64,000 nt of DNA, from contig NZ_CAKRCF010000001.1 of the NCBI RefSeq assembly GCF_934307085.1, positions 66,379-130,378 of the forward strand. Reading direction: 5' to 3'. This DNA is from an uncultured Anaerobutyricum sp. Lineage in GTDB: Bacteria > Bacillota > Clostridia > Lachnospirales > Lachnospiraceae. A program made the translations under genes and the position numbers. The notes under the pieces are model-generated. The model saw only the letters and a program-made list of their open reading frames with translations. It did not search any database and was not told where the DNA came from. Below are positions 1-8,618 of this stretch, piece by piece. Within the stretch, counting starts at the first letter, position 1; every line of letters starts with the position of its first letter.

Positions 1-87
1 GCGTGTAAAAGTTAACTATCCTCATCCCCAAATCCTCCAATTATCAAAGTCACAGATAGGATACTATAGAGCTTTAGGGTTCGTCTG
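1..87 (+). repeat. HP0: partial terminus of a hairpin element
   Basis: The stretch ends in GGGTTCGTCTG (77-87), the same right terminus as full elements at 4336-4466 and 61707-61832. It lies 12 nt from the rsmH stop codon, which matches the placement of other copies. The rest of the element, if it exists, is cut by the window edge, and the conserved core is not visible in what remains, so this is a terminus match only. Confidence 0.4.
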
Positions 88-99
88 ACTTTTAATAAA

Positions 100-1158
100 T
101 TATCTTATCGCCCATCGCATTTTCGTAGATCTGGCTCTGCCATTCCGATGGCATTCCTCCTTCGATGGTCGGATGACGTTTTTAGCAACATCGCTCCATA
201 ATCCTTCTTTTTGCTGTCTTTTCCAGATCTTCTTTACCAGGCGGTCTTCGCCGGAGTGGAAGGTAAGAATGGCTACCCGGCCACCTGGTGCAAGGATATG
301 TGGTAATTTTTCTAAGAATTCTTCTAATACTTCAAATTCGCTGTTTACATCAATTCGTAATGCCTGGAATGTTCTCTGGCATGTCTTTTTGATGATATCT
401 TTTTTCTCTTTATCATCTGGCAAAAAAGCAAGTGCTCTCTCGATGGTTTCTTTTAACTGTCCCGTCGTATCAATTGGTTCTCCTCGACGATATGTCTTAA
501 TAATTTCTCTTGCAATCTGCTCTGCATAAGGTTCGTCTGAGTTTTCATAAAGCATACCCTCGATTTCATCTCTACTTAATTCTTTAAGACGTTCTGCCGC
601 AGAAACTCCTTTACTTGGGTCTAAACGAAGGTCTAACGGACCCTCTACCTTATAGGAAAATCCTCTTTTGGGATTATCAATCTGCATGGATGATACACCT
701 AAGTCCGCTAATACAAAGTTAAATGGACCATGTTCCTTTGCCACGAGGTCGATATTTCGGAAGTTTTGCTGGATAATTGTTAAAATATCTTCTCCGTATC
801 CTGCTCCTCTTAAACGATCTGTTGTTTTTACAATTTCGATTGGGTCTACATCTAAGCCGTAGATATGTCCCTCTCCCTGAAGACACTCTAACATTTTTCT
901 AGTATGTCCTCCATATCCAAGTGTACAGTCTAATCCTTTTTGACCCGGCTGAATCTGTAAGAAATCTAAAATTTCCTGTACACAAATAGAGATGTGCATT
1001 CCTGCTGGTGTACTTCCTTTACGGATTACTTTTTCTATCGTGTCTTTATATTTTTCCGGCTGGAGCTCTTTATATTTTTCTTCAAATTTTCTTGGATGCG
1101 TTCCTTTATAGCGCACTCTTCTTTTATGTGTTTTTTCTAATTCTTTATTTTCTTCCAT
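100..1158 (-). CDS. rsmH: RsmH-type 16S rRNA (cytosine-N4) methyltransferase, long form
   Basis: SAM-dependent methyltransferase of the RsmH/MraW family, which N4-methylates C1402 of 16S rRNA. Visible motifs are the SAM loop LDCTLGYGGHT near residue 77, LADLGVSSMQIDNP near 150, and AILTFHSGEDR near 298 (the usual family form is SFHSLEDR). At 352 aa it is about 40 residues longer than the usual 310, because of a basic N-terminal extension of about 50 residues before the normal start of the fold at HISICVQEIL. It is not in a division/cell wall cluster: ftsL, ftsI and mra genes are absent. It may therefore be a second, paralogous RsmH; which copy serves C1402 cannot be told here. An AGGAGG-like site precedes the start. 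Confidence 0.9.
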   Translation of the reverse strand: MEENKELEKTHKRRVRYKGTHPRKFEEKYKELQPEKYKDTIEKVIRKGSTPAGMHISICVQEILDFLQIQPGQKGLDCTLGYGGHTRKMLECLQGEGHIYGLDVDPIEIVKTTDRLRGAGYGEDILTIIQQNFRNIDLVAKEHGPFNFVLADLGVSSMQIDNPKRGFSYKVEGPLDLRLDPSKGVSAAERLKELSRDEIEGMLYENSDEPYAEQIAREIIKTYRRGEPIDTTGQLKETIERALAFLPDDKEKKDIIKKTCQRTFQALRIDVNSEFEVLEEFLEKLPHILAPGGRVAILTFHSGEDRLVKKIWKRQQKEGLWSDVAKNVIRPSKEECHRNGRARSTKMRWAIR

Positions 1159-1204
1159 AGAAATCCTCCTTTATATTAGTAATACATATTATCAATAGTA
1201 TATA

Positions 1205-1241
1205 AAAAGTGGATAAACCAGAAAATAGTTTATCCACTTTT
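1205..1241 (-). terminator. Intrinsic terminator after the CsoR-family gene
   Basis: A perfect 14-bp stem, AAAAGTGGATAAAC (1205-1218) with GTTTATCCACTTTT (1228-1241), and a 9-nt loop. It lies between the regulator stop (1292) and rsmH. Its A- and T-rich ends make it potentially bidirectional. Confidence 0.8.
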
Positions 1242-1291
1242 ACCTTTAAAATACTGAGTATTTTCTCTTAATTTTCCAAATATAATAATTA

Positions 1292-1567
1292 CTACTTCAT
1301 ATTCGCAAAACGTTCTACCGCTTTTGTAAAATTGTCAATCGTCTTATCCGCATCACCATGCTCGATTCCATCACGGACACAATGTTTGATGTGCCCTTCT
1401 AAAACAACTTTACCACATCCATGAAGTGCAGATTTAGCTGCGTTAATCTGCGATAAAATATCTTCGCAGGGAATATCTTCATCTACCATACGGTCAATTG
1501 CCTGTACCTGTCCAATTATTTTTTTTAAACGACGATGCAAATTATCTGCATCCATGCATTGCTTCAT
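1292..1567 (-). CDS. CsoR/RcnR-family metal-sensing repressor
   Basis: Small all-helical repressor of the CsoR/RcnR/FrmR (DUF156) family, 91 aa. Cys34, His59 and Cys63 reproduce the C-H-C spacing of copper-binding CsoR (Cys36-His61-Cys65), so copper(I) sensing is the likeliest role; an RcnR or FrmR-like ligand set is less likely. The start at 1567 is chosen because GGAGG stands 8 nt upstream; an in-frame upstream start would add ten residues without a site. Its promoter carries a C/G-tract operator between -35 and -10, suggesting autorepression. No copper ATPase or chaperone is adjacent; the MATE gene is upstream and separately promoted, so the regulated target may lie elsewhere. Confidence 0.88.
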   Translation of the reverse strand: MKQCMDADNLHRRLKKIIGQVQAIDRMVDEDIPCEDILSQINAAKSALHGCGKVVLEGHIKHCVRDGIEHGDADKTIDNFTKAVERFANMK

Positions 1568-1645
1568 AATAGGTTCCTCCATATTTAAATATCTCAAATA
1601 ACCCTCACTTGTATAAATGAGGGTCAGAGCTTTTTCATGTATATA

Positions 1646-1674
1646 ATACTATCATACCCGGGGGAATTTGTCGA
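1646..1674 (-). promoter_or_regulatory. Promoter and putative CsoR operator
   Basis: On the minus strand a -35 TCGACA (1669-1674) and -10 TAGTAT (1646-1651) are separated by exactly 17 nt. The spacer holds TTCCCCCGGGTA (1655-1666), a C-tract/G-tract dyad of the type bound by CsoR repressors. Placement between -35 and -10 of the regulator's own gene fits autoregulation. A second dyad, ACCCTCA/TGAGGGT (1601-1607, 1618-1624), lies in the leader. Confidence 0.6.
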
Positions 1675-1725
1675 ATGACAAAGGAGATTTCTGCATTGTC
1701 AGTAGATAGTAAAAGCGGTCATCTG

Positions 1726-3060
1726 TTATTTTTCGGAAATCTCTTTTTTCTTCATCCACCCATATGCAATGAGGCAAATAATTACCGAGAGCATTGACCC
1801 TCCTGCTGTGGCGAGTCCCATTGGAAATAGGCTGGTAAAGGCTTTTGAGGTAATATATACGCCGGGTATTCTTATAAGTAAAATAGATGTAAGGTTATGT
1901 ATGAAGGATAATTCTGAGTGTCCACAGGCACAGAAGTATCCGCTGAAGCTAAAATGAATTCCTGCAAAGATGCAGTCGATGATATATCCTCTGATATATT
2001 GAGAACCAAGCAGGATAACACTTGCATTGGCAGTAAAGAGTCCCACTACTGGTCCGGCGATAAACTGGATGATAATTGTTACGATAATACCAAAGCTTAC
2101 AGTTATCATGACTGCATATCGTAAAGTTGCCCTTGCCCGTTCTGGTTTGCCGGCACCGATATTTTGTGCGCCAAGTGCAGATACGGTAGAAAGCATGGAA
2201 GATGGTACTAAGAAAAGGAAACTGATAATCTTTTCTACGATTCCTACTGCGGCTGCTGTATCCAATCCTCTTCGGTTTGCGATGATTGTGATAACGATAA
2301 AGGCAATCTGGATAAATCCGTCCTGTAAGGCTACCGGGATACCAATTTTTAATAGCTGTCCCATCGTTTCTTTATCCATTTTAAAATCATTTTTACTAAG
2401 GGAAATTCCTGTCTTTTTTTTCATAATGACAATAAGTGCGATAATGACACTAATGGTCTGGGAAGAAGTTGTTCCCAGTGCTGCTCCTGCTGCTCCCATA
2501 TGAAAGGCTCCGATAAACAGATAATCCAGTACAATATTTGTCACACAGGCAATAGCAATAAAGTACATCGGACTTTTGGAATCACCCATTCCTCTAAAAA
2601 TAGAGCTGATAATGTTATATGCCGTAATAAATGGAATTCCGATAAAGCAAATGGTCAGATAAATCCTTGTTCCTGAAACAGCTTCCTCTGGTGTGGACAT
2701 CACACCGACAATCGGTTTGATAAAAAATAACAGTACTATGGCTGCCACAATCGCCAGACCCATGAATAATATAATGGTATTACCAATATATCTGGCTGCT
2801 TTCTTCTTATTTCCCGCTCCGATTGCCTGTCCAATGCTGACAGTTGCTCCCATCGCAAGACCGACAATCATTACTGTAACCATATGCATTACCTGACTTC
2901 CGATAGAAACCGCTGTTGTGCTGGCAACTCCTTCAAACTGACCGATAATAAATAAGTCCGCCATCCCATAAAGTGTCTGCAAAAAATAAGACAATAAATA
3001 AGGCAGCGAAAAATATAAAATATTTTTCAGAACACTGCCCATTGTTAAATTCTTCTCCAT
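1726..3060 (-). CDS. MATE-family multidrug/sodium antiporter
   Basis: Integral membrane efflux protein of 444 aa with about twelve hydrophobic segments in two halves, the length and layout of MATE transporters of the DinF/NorM superfamily. The N-terminal half contains the conserved region beginning LPYLLSYFLQTLYGMADLFIIG, and the repeat in the second half starts near LLKIGIPVALQDGFIQ. It would export cationic compounds in exchange for sodium or protons. AGGAG lies 8 nt before the ATG. mscS ends 26 nt upstream, so the two are probably co-transcribed. The 3' end is overlapped by an inverted repeat (GGAGATTTC / GAAATCTC, about 1682-1743) that may end transcription. Confidence 0.9.
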   Translation of the reverse strand: MEKNLTMGSVLKNILYFSLPYLLSYFLQTLYGMADLFIIGQFEGVASTTAVSIGSQVMHMVTVMIVGLAMGATVSIGQAIGAGNKKKAARYIGNTIILFMGLAIVAAIVLLFFIKPIVGVMSTPEEAVSGTRIYLTICFIGIPFITAYNIISSIFRGMGDSKSPMYFIAIACVTNIVLDYLFIGAFHMGAAGAALGTTSSQTISVIIALIVIMKKKTGISLSKNDFKMDKETMGQLLKIGIPVALQDGFIQIAFIVITIIANRRGLDTAAAVGIVEKIISFLFLVPSSMLSTVSALGAQNIGAGKPERARATLRYAVMITVSFGIIVTIIIQFIAGPVVGLFTANASVILLGSQYIRGYIIDCIFAGIHFSFSGYFCACGHSELSFIHNLTSILLIRIPGVYITSKAFTSLFPMGLATAGGSMLSVIICLIAYGWMKKKEISEK

Positions 3061-3086
3061 CGTAAAATCTCCTGTAAACTTTTTCC

Positions 3087-3953
3087 TTACTCTTTTTCCT
3101 GCGGAATTAAATTTACATCAAGCTGGTCAAATGGAATTGAAATATCATTTTTATCGAATTCTTCTTTGATTTCTTCTAACACTCTCCAGCGTGATTCCCA
3201 GTAATCTTCTGTCCTTACCCAGTAACGAATCCCGATATCAATACAGCTTGCCTGAAATTCATTGACATAAATCTTAATTGGTTCTTCTACAATTCGCGCA
3301 GGCTCTTTTTCAATCAGCGCATTTAATACACCTCTGACTCTTTTAATATCCTCACTATATTCGATACCAACGTTTAAATCAACACGACGCTTTGCCTGAT
3401 ACGTTACATTTGTGATACTCGCATTAGACAGATTACCATTCGGAATCATAATCGCCTTATTATCTACACTCAAAAGCTTTGTATACATAATGCCGATTGC
3501 CTGTACGGTTCCTTCTTTTCCAGAGTTACCCTCAATAATATAATCTCCAACCTGAAATGGCTTTAATAAAAGTAAAATAACACCACCGGCAATATTGGAC
3601 AATGACCCCTGTAAAGAAAGACCTAATGCAAGACCAGCGGAACCAAGTAATGCCACAATCGAAGAAGCGGCAACACCAATCTTCGTTACAGCCATAAAAA
3701 TAACCAGTACCTTACCACCAATCTTAATAAAGGAAAGCAGGAAAGTCTGGAGCGTTGTATCCATAATAGACCGTTCAAATATCTTTTGTGCCATTTTTGC
3801 CATATAAGATACAATTTTAAAACCAATAAATAAAATAAGTAAAGCGGCAATAACACTTCCACAAAAATCTGCCAGCTTTACTCCGGTTTTTCCGAGATAC
3901 TCATAGATAAGTGAATATCCGAAAGACTTCAGCGAAGTTGTTTCTAATAACAT
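3087..3953 (-). CDS. mscS: MscS-family small-conductance mechanosensitive channel
   Basis: Membrane channel that opens on hypo-osmotic stress. The 288-aa product has an N-terminal hydrophobic region, the pore helix TM3 with its small-residue pattern (VALLGSAGLALGLSLQGSL, then NIAGGVILLLLKPFQVGDYI), and the cytoplasmic beta and alpha/beta domains, with the usual MscS length. The start is set by AGGAGG 6 nt upstream of 3953. A longer in-frame reading to 4148 exists but would translate through a perfect 35-bp hairpin (3986-4107) and is rejected. It lies upstream of the MATE gene in the same direction with a 26-nt gap. Confidence 0.92.
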   Translation of the reverse strand: MLLETTSLKSFGYSLIYEYLGKTGVKLADFCGSVIAALLILFIGFKIVSYMAKMAQKIFERSIMDTTLQTFLLSFIKIGGKVLVIFMAVTKIGVAASSIVALLGSAGLALGLSLQGSLSNIAGGVILLLLKPFQVGDYIIEGNSGKEGTVQAIGIMYTKLLSVDNKAIMIPNGNLSNASITNVTYQAKRRVDLNVGIEYSEDIKRVRGVLNALIEKEPARIVEEPIKIYVNEFQASCIDIGIRYWVRTEDYWESRWRVLEEIKEEFDKNDISIPFDQLDVNLIPQEKE

Positions 3954-3985
3954 AAAAACCTCCTTTTTCTTTCTGTAGGCTTCTA

Positions 3986-4107
3986 GCAAAATTTGAGAAA
4001 TAAAAGAAGTATTTTTTCGTCGTTGCCATCCCAAGGTAGTGGCTCCACTATGTTGTGGCAATATGTGCAAATACGAAAAAATACTTCTTTTATTTCTCAA
4101 ATTTTGC
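3986..4107. repeat. HP1: perfect 35-bp-stem hairpin upstream of mscS
   Basis: Arms 3986-4020 and 4073-4107 are complementary at 35 of 35 positions. The 52-nt loop contains a nested hairpin, TTGCCA...TGGCAA enclosing TAGTGG-CT-CCACTA. It lies 33 nt upstream of the mscS start, so it would form in the leader of the mscS transcript if that transcript begins further upstream. It lacks the GAGCAAG core of the main family and could be a divergent member. Confidence 0.8.
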
Positions 4108-4211
4108 ACCGAAGGGTACAACACCCACAATAAACCTGTGTATTTCACCGCAAGACATTATAAATCTTTTTGGTCTATAGTTAGTATGTCTGTAAAAAAG
4201 TAAAGTATTCA

Positions 4212-4327
4212 AGAGACGGGAATAGAGAAGTCAGTATATAGTATCTGTTCCATATCCCTGCGCTTATAATGCTCAACCGCATTATAAGCTTGCTCCATAG
4301 CATATGCCTAGCTTAATTCAACTGTCC
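4212..4327 (-). repeat. HP2: degenerate hairpin element with conserved core
   Basis: On the minus strand the core reads GGAGCAAG, then an apical stem AGCTTATAATGC / GCATTATAAGCG around GGTTGA, then GCAGGGATATGGA. This matches the cores at 14936, 27448 and 35626. The basal arms are only weakly complementary, so this copy looks decayed. It lies directly beside HP3. Confidence 0.65.
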
Positions 4328-4335
4328 TTAAAAGT

Positions 4336-4466
4336 CAGAACCCCAGAGAATAAATATTCCTCATCTGTGGCCTGGGAGCAAGTGTTGAATGTGAGCGCGA
4401 AAGCGAACATTCAACACTTGCGACGAAAATCACAGATGAGGATTATTTATTTCCCGGGGTTCGTCT
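4336..4466 (+). repeat. HP3: hairpin element with termini and core
   Basis: Basal arms 4336-4369 and 4431-4460 pair with about four mismatches (CACAGATGAGGA... on the right). The core has GGAGCAAG, an apical stem GTGTTGAATG / CATTCAACAC and GCGACGAA. The left end is CAGAACCCC and the right end GGGGTTCGTCT, with the 3-nt TCG bulge typical of the family. The right end is 20 nt from the asd stop codon. Confidence 0.75.
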
Positions 4467-4486
4467 CCCCTGCCAGCAAATTAAAT

Positions 4487-5572
4487 CTATTTCGCTGTAA
4501 TGTATCCCTGTGCTGTTAATAATTCTGCACAAAGTACAGCTCCGCCAGCTGCGCCACGAACAGTATTATGAGATAATCCTACAAATTTATAATCAAACAT
4601 TGTGTCTTCTCTTAATCGTCCCATGGAGATTCCCATTCCGTTTTCAAAGTCTCTGTCTAATTGAACCTGTGGGCGATTGTCTTCTTCCATATAACGAATG
4701 AACTGCTTTGGTGCACTTGGTAAGTTAAGCTCCTGTGGAAGTCCTTTGAAATTTTCCCAACGGTCGATGATTTCTTCTTTGGTTGGTTTCTTTTCAAAGT
4801 TTACGAATACGGCTGCTGTATGTCCATCAAGTACAGGTACACGAATACACTGTGTTGTGATTAATGGTGCAGTTGCTTTTTCGATTTTGCCGTCTACAAC
4901 TTTACCAAATAATCTTAATGGTTCCTGTTCGGATTTTTCTTCTTCACCACCGATGAATGGGATGATGTTTTCTACCATTTCTGGCCAGTCTTTGAATGTC
5001 TTACCTGCTCCGGAGATTGCCTGATATGTTGTTGCTACAACTTCCTTAGGACCAAATTCTTTTAATGCAAAAAGTGCTGGAGCGTAACTCTGGATGGAGC
5101 AGTTCGGTTTTACTGCTACGAAACCTTTCTTTGTTCCAAGACGTTTTTTCTGTGCCTCAATTACCTCGAAATGTTCTGGGTTAATTTCAGGTACTACCAT
5201 TGGTACGTCTGGTGTCCATCTATGTGCACTGTTGTTAGAAACTACAGGTGTTTCTGTCTTTGCGTAAGCATCTTCGATTGCACGGATTTCTTCTTTGCTC
5301 ATATCTACAGCACTGAATACGAAATCCACTTCAGAAGCTACTTTTTCTACTTCGTTTACGTTCATTACTACGATATTCTTTACAGCTTCCGGCATTGCTT
5401 TCTGCATTTTCCATCTTCCGCCTACTGCTTCTTCATATGTTTTTCCTGCAGAACGTGGGCTTGCTGCGATTGCTACTACTTCAAACCAAGGGTGATTCTC
5501 TAAAAGAGAGATAAATCTCTGTCCTACCATTCCTGTACCACCAAGGATACCTACTTTTAATTTCTGATCCAT
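4487..5572 (-). CDS. asd: Aspartate-semialdehyde dehydrogenase
   Basis: Reduces aspartyl-phosphate to aspartate-4-semialdehyde with NADPH, the branch step to lysine/diaminopimelate, threonine and methionine. The N-terminal Rossmann motif GILGGTGMVGQRF is at residues 8-20. The catalytic cysteine is Cys158 in KPNCSIQ, and a catalytic His follows in LDGHTAAVF near 252. The 361-aa length and the PNCS-I-Q form point to the archaeal/fungal-type subfamily that also occurs in Clostridia, not the shorter classical bacterial enzyme. It follows serA by 30 nt in the same direction. HP2 and HP3 lie immediately downstream. Confidence 0.95.
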   Translation of the reverse strand: MDQKLKVGILGGTGMVGQRFISLLENHPWFEVVAIAASPRSAGKTYEEAVGGRWKMQKAMPEAVKNIVVMNVNEVEKVASEVDFVFSAVDMSKEEIRAIEDAYAKTETPVVSNNSAHRWTPDVPMVVPEINPEHFEVIEAQKKRLGTKKGFVAVKPNCSIQSYAPALFALKEFGPKEVVATTYQAISGAGKTFKDWPEMVENIIPFIGGEEEKSEQEPLRLFGKVVDGKIEKATAPLITTQCIRVPVLDGHTAAVFVNFEKKPTKEEIIDRWENFKGLPQELNLPSAPKQFIRYMEEDNRPQVQLDRDFENGMGISMGRLREDTMFDYKFVGLSHNTVRGAAGGAVLCAELLTAQGYITAK

Positions 5573-5602
5573 TTTCCTATGTCACCTTTCTGTGTAAAAT
5601 AA

Positions 5603-6766
5603 CTATTTAACTACTCTTACCTTAAGTACGCCTTCGATATCTGTGATATGCTGTACAGATTCTTCTGTAATTGCAGAATCTACATCAAAGATTGCATAAG
5701 CGTAATCGCCTTTTGTCTTGTTGCTCATTTCTGTGATATTGATATTGTCTTTTGCAAATGCTCCTGTGAAACGAGTCAGCATATTTGGAATATTTCTATG
5801 TAAAATGGCAATACGTCCCTGTGTCTGGCATACACCAAGCTGTGTGTTTGGGTAGTTTACAGAGTTTGTGATATTACCATTCTCCAGATAATCCATAAGC
5901 TGGTCTACTGCCATCTCTGCACAATTATCTTCAGATTCTTCTGTGGAAGCTCCAAGATGAGGGAAGGCGATAACACCCTTTACTCCTGCTACCTTTGGTG
6001 TCGGGAAATCCGTTACATAATGTGCCAGCTTACCATTATCTAATGCTGCAACTAAAGCATCTTCATCTACAAGACCGTTACGTGCGAAATTTAAGATAAC
6101 GGCATCTTTTTTCATTTTTGCGATGCCTTCTGCACTGATCATGTTCTTTGTGCTATCTAACAGTGGAACGTGGATTGTGATAAAGTCACAGTTTTCAAAG
6201 ATTTCATCGATAGAAGATACATGATGAACCGCTCTTGATAAGTTCCATGCAGACTTTACGGATAAGAATGGATCATATCCATAAACTTCCATATTTAAGT
6301 TATGTGCTGCATTGGCTACGAGAACACCAATTGCTCCAAGACCGATAACACCAATCTTTTTGTTCTGAATTTCTCTTCCGGCAAATGCTTTTTTCGCTTT
6401 TTCCATTGCTTTTGTGATGTTAGGGTCTTCTTTATTCTCTTCTACCCATTTGTTTCCACCGATTAAATCACGGGATGCTAATAACATTCCTGCGATAACC
6501 ATCTCTTTTACACCGTTTGCATTGGCTCCTGGTGTGTTAAATACAACGATTCCTTTTTCAGAATAATCTGCGATAGGGATGTTGTTTACACCAGCTCCTG
6601 CTCTGGCAACAGCTAAAAGATTAGGTACATCCTGCATATCATGCATTGCAGCACTTCTTACTAATACAGCATCGGCTTCCTGTAATTCTTCTACCTGTTT
6701 ATACTCTTCTGTAAAAAGAGAAGTTCCACATGCAGAAATTGGATTTAAGCATTTATACTGAAACAT
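5603..6766 (-). CDS. serA: D-3-phosphoglycerate dehydrogenase
   Basis: First step of serine synthesis: oxidises 3-phosphoglycerate to 3-phosphohydroxypyruvate with NAD+. The NAD-binding motif GVIGLGAIG is near residue 139, the substrate loop with FARNGLVDEDAL near 227, and the catalytic region HLGAST near 272. A C-terminal ACT domain (from about 318, RIAILHRNIPNML) suggests serine feedback. At 387 aa it is the short type with one ACT domain. AAGGAAG precedes the start. It sits between ilvB (128-nt gap) and asd (30-nt gap); serC is not in the window. Confidence 0.94.
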   Translation of the reverse strand: MFQYKCLNPISACGTSLFTEEYKQVEELQEADAVLVRSAAMHDMQDVPNLLAVARAGAGVNNIPIADYSEKGIVVFNTPGANANGVKEMVIAGMLLASRDLIGGNKWVEENKEDPNITKAMEKAKKAFAGREIQNKKIGVIGLGAIGVLVANAAHNLNMEVYGYDPFLSVKSAWNLSRAVHHVSSIDEIFENCDFITIHVPLLDSTKNMISAEGIAKMKKDAVILNFARNGLVDEDALVAALDNGKLAHYVTDFPTPKVAGVKGVIAFPHLGASTEESEDNCAEMAVDQLMDYLENGNITNSVNYPNTQLGVCQTQGRIAILHRNIPNMLTRFTGAFAKDNINITEMSNKTKGDYAYAIFDVDSAITEESVQHITDIEGVLKVRVVK

Positions 6767-6894
6767 TATTATAACTTCCTTTCTTTTTCCTCTAAATAAA
6801 TATTCCTATAATATCATTCATGAATTCAATCGTAACATATATACTAAATGTATTTCACAAAACATATGGCTCCACAGCCTTTTATTACAAACAT

Positions 6895-8598
6895 CTATTT
6901 AGATTCTTCCTGTTTTTGTTGTTCTAAATCTTCTTCATTGAAGGCATCGCTGATAGATCCTCCCGGCGCTACCATCGGCCATACTTTATCATCACTATCA
7001 ATGCTACAGTCAAGAAGATATGGTTCATTAGAAGCAACCGCTTCTTTAAAAGCATTTTCAAATTCTTCGATTGTCTCTACACGTTTCGCCTTTGCCCCCA
7101 TTGCTTCTGCAAGTTTTACAAAATCTACTTTATCGTAGAGTGTTGTAGAAGAATATCTCTCACCATAGAAAAGATTCTGCCACTGGCGAACCATACCAAG
7201 TACGTGATTGTTTACTACGACTTCAATTACCGGAATCTCTGAACGGGTTGCTGTTGCAATCTCGTTCATGTTCATACGAAAACAGCCATCTCCTGCGATG
7301 TTTACGACAACTTTATCTGGACATCCGCATTTGGCACCGATTGCTGCACCGAGACCGTATCCCATTGTTCCAAGTCCACCAGAAGTGAGGAACTGACGAG
7401 GACGTTCATATTTATAATACTGTGCAGCCCACATCTGATGCTGTCCAACTTCTGTTGTAATGATAGCATCTCCCTTTGTAATCTCATAGATTTTCTCAAT
7501 AAGTCCTGGACCAGAAAGACGTTCCTGATGATAAGTCATCGGATATTTTGCCTTCATATCCTGAATTTCCTGCATCCACTCTTCATGGTGTTGCTGAGAA
7601 AATCTTCTATTTAAAATAGTGAGAACTGCCTTTACATCACCGATAATTGCAGTATCAATCAAAATATTTTTATTTACCTCTGCAGGATCGATATCAATCT
7701 GAATAATCTTTGCTCTGCTGGCAAATGTTTTGGCATTACCATATACACGGTCACTAAAACGTGTACCGATAGCAATCAATAAGTCTGCTTTTGACACACC
7801 AATATTGGATGTCTTTGTTCCATGCATGCCAAGCATTCCTGTATATGCCGGATCTTCTCCTGGAAAAACTCCCTTTCCCATAAGCGTATCACAAACTGGA
7901 GCATCAATCTTTTTGACAAATTCTCTTACCTGTTCGCTGGCATCAGATAATGTACATCCACCACCAAGGAGAATATATGGCTGTCTTGCTTCCTCAATCA
8001 TTTCGATTGCTTCTTTGATACTCTTTTCTTTGATAGTCTCACAGACTGGATGAATCGCAGCTGGCTCCATAGATTCAAAGTATGTCTTTGCTGCTGTAAC
8101 ATCTTTTGTAATATCTACTAAAACCGGTCCTTTTCTTCCTGACTGTGCAATCTGGAATGCCTCACGGATCGTATCTGCAAGTTTTTCAATATCTTTTACG
8201 ATATAGTTATGTTTTGTCACTGGCATTGTTACACCTTTGATGTCAATCTCCTGGAAAGAATCCTTTCCAAGAAGACTAACACCAACATTTGCTGTAATCG
8301 CTACAACTGGAATAGAATCCATGTAGGCAGTTGCCAGTCCAGTCACAAGGTTTGTTGCTCCCGGACCGGATGTAGCCATACATACTCCTACTTTACCAGT
8401 TGCTCTGGCATAACCATCTGCTGCATGGGAAGCTCCTTGCTCATGAGAAGTAAGAACATGATGGATTTTATCACTCTGTTTATATAATTCATCGTAAATA
8501 TTTAAAATTGCTCCGCCCGGATAACCGAAAACGGTGTCTACCCCCTGCTCTTTTAAACATTCTAATACGATTTCTGAACCGTTAAGTACCTGCTTCAT
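6895..8598 (-). CDS. ilvB: Acetolactate synthase, large (catalytic) subunit
   Basis: Thiamine-diphosphate enzyme that condenses pyruvate with pyruvate or 2-oxobutyrate for valine, leucine and isoleucine synthesis. At 567 aa it has the full three-domain layout: N-terminal PYR domain with the catalytic Glu in SHEQGASHAADGYARATG (about 52-69), a central domain, and the C-terminal PP domain with ThDP motif GDGCFRMNMNE...VVVNN (about 438-464). It follows ilvD by 20 nt, so the two form one operon. The regulatory ilvN subunit and ilvC are not in the window. Confidence 0.94.
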   Translation of the reverse strand: MKQVLNGSEIVLECLKEQGVDTVFGYPGGAILNIYDELYKQSDKIHHVLTSHEQGASHAADGYARATGKVGVCMATSGPGATNLVTGLATAYMDSIPVVAITANVGVSLLGKDSFQEIDIKGVTMPVTKHNYIVKDIEKLADTIREAFQIAQSGRKGPVLVDITKDVTAAKTYFESMEPAAIHPVCETIKEKSIKEAIEMIEEARQPYILLGGGCTLSDASEQVREFVKKIDAPVCDTLMGKGVFPGEDPAYTGMLGMHGTKTSNIGVSKADLLIAIGTRFSDRVYGNAKTFASRAKIIQIDIDPAEVNKNILIDTAIIGDVKAVLTILNRRFSQQHHEEWMQEIQDMKAKYPMTYHQERLSGPGLIEKIYEITKGDAIITTEVGQHQMWAAQYYKYERPRQFLTSGGLGTMGYGLGAAIGAKCGCPDKVVVNIAGDGCFRMNMNEIATATRSEIPVIEVVVNNHVLGMVRQWQNLFYGERYSSTTLYDKVDFVKLAEAMGAKAKRVETIEEFENAFKEAVASNEPYLLDCSIDSDDKVWPMVAPGGSISDAFNEEDLEQQKQEESK

Positions 8599-8618
8599 TA
8601 TAAATATACCCTTTCCAA

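Noticed and set aside
1680..1746. Inverted repeat at the 3' end of the MATE gene as a further hairpin element
   Set aside because: Arms of ~10 bp only, and no core or termini; noted under the MATE entry as a possible terminator.
3954..4148. In-frame N-terminal extension of MscS by 65 residues
   Set aside because: It would be translated through the perfect hairpin HP1, and a strong AGGAGG sets the start at 3953.
8209..8487. Plus-strand ORF within ilvB
   Set aside because: Antisense shadow of a well-supported gene: Cys/Ser-rich composition, no ribosome site.
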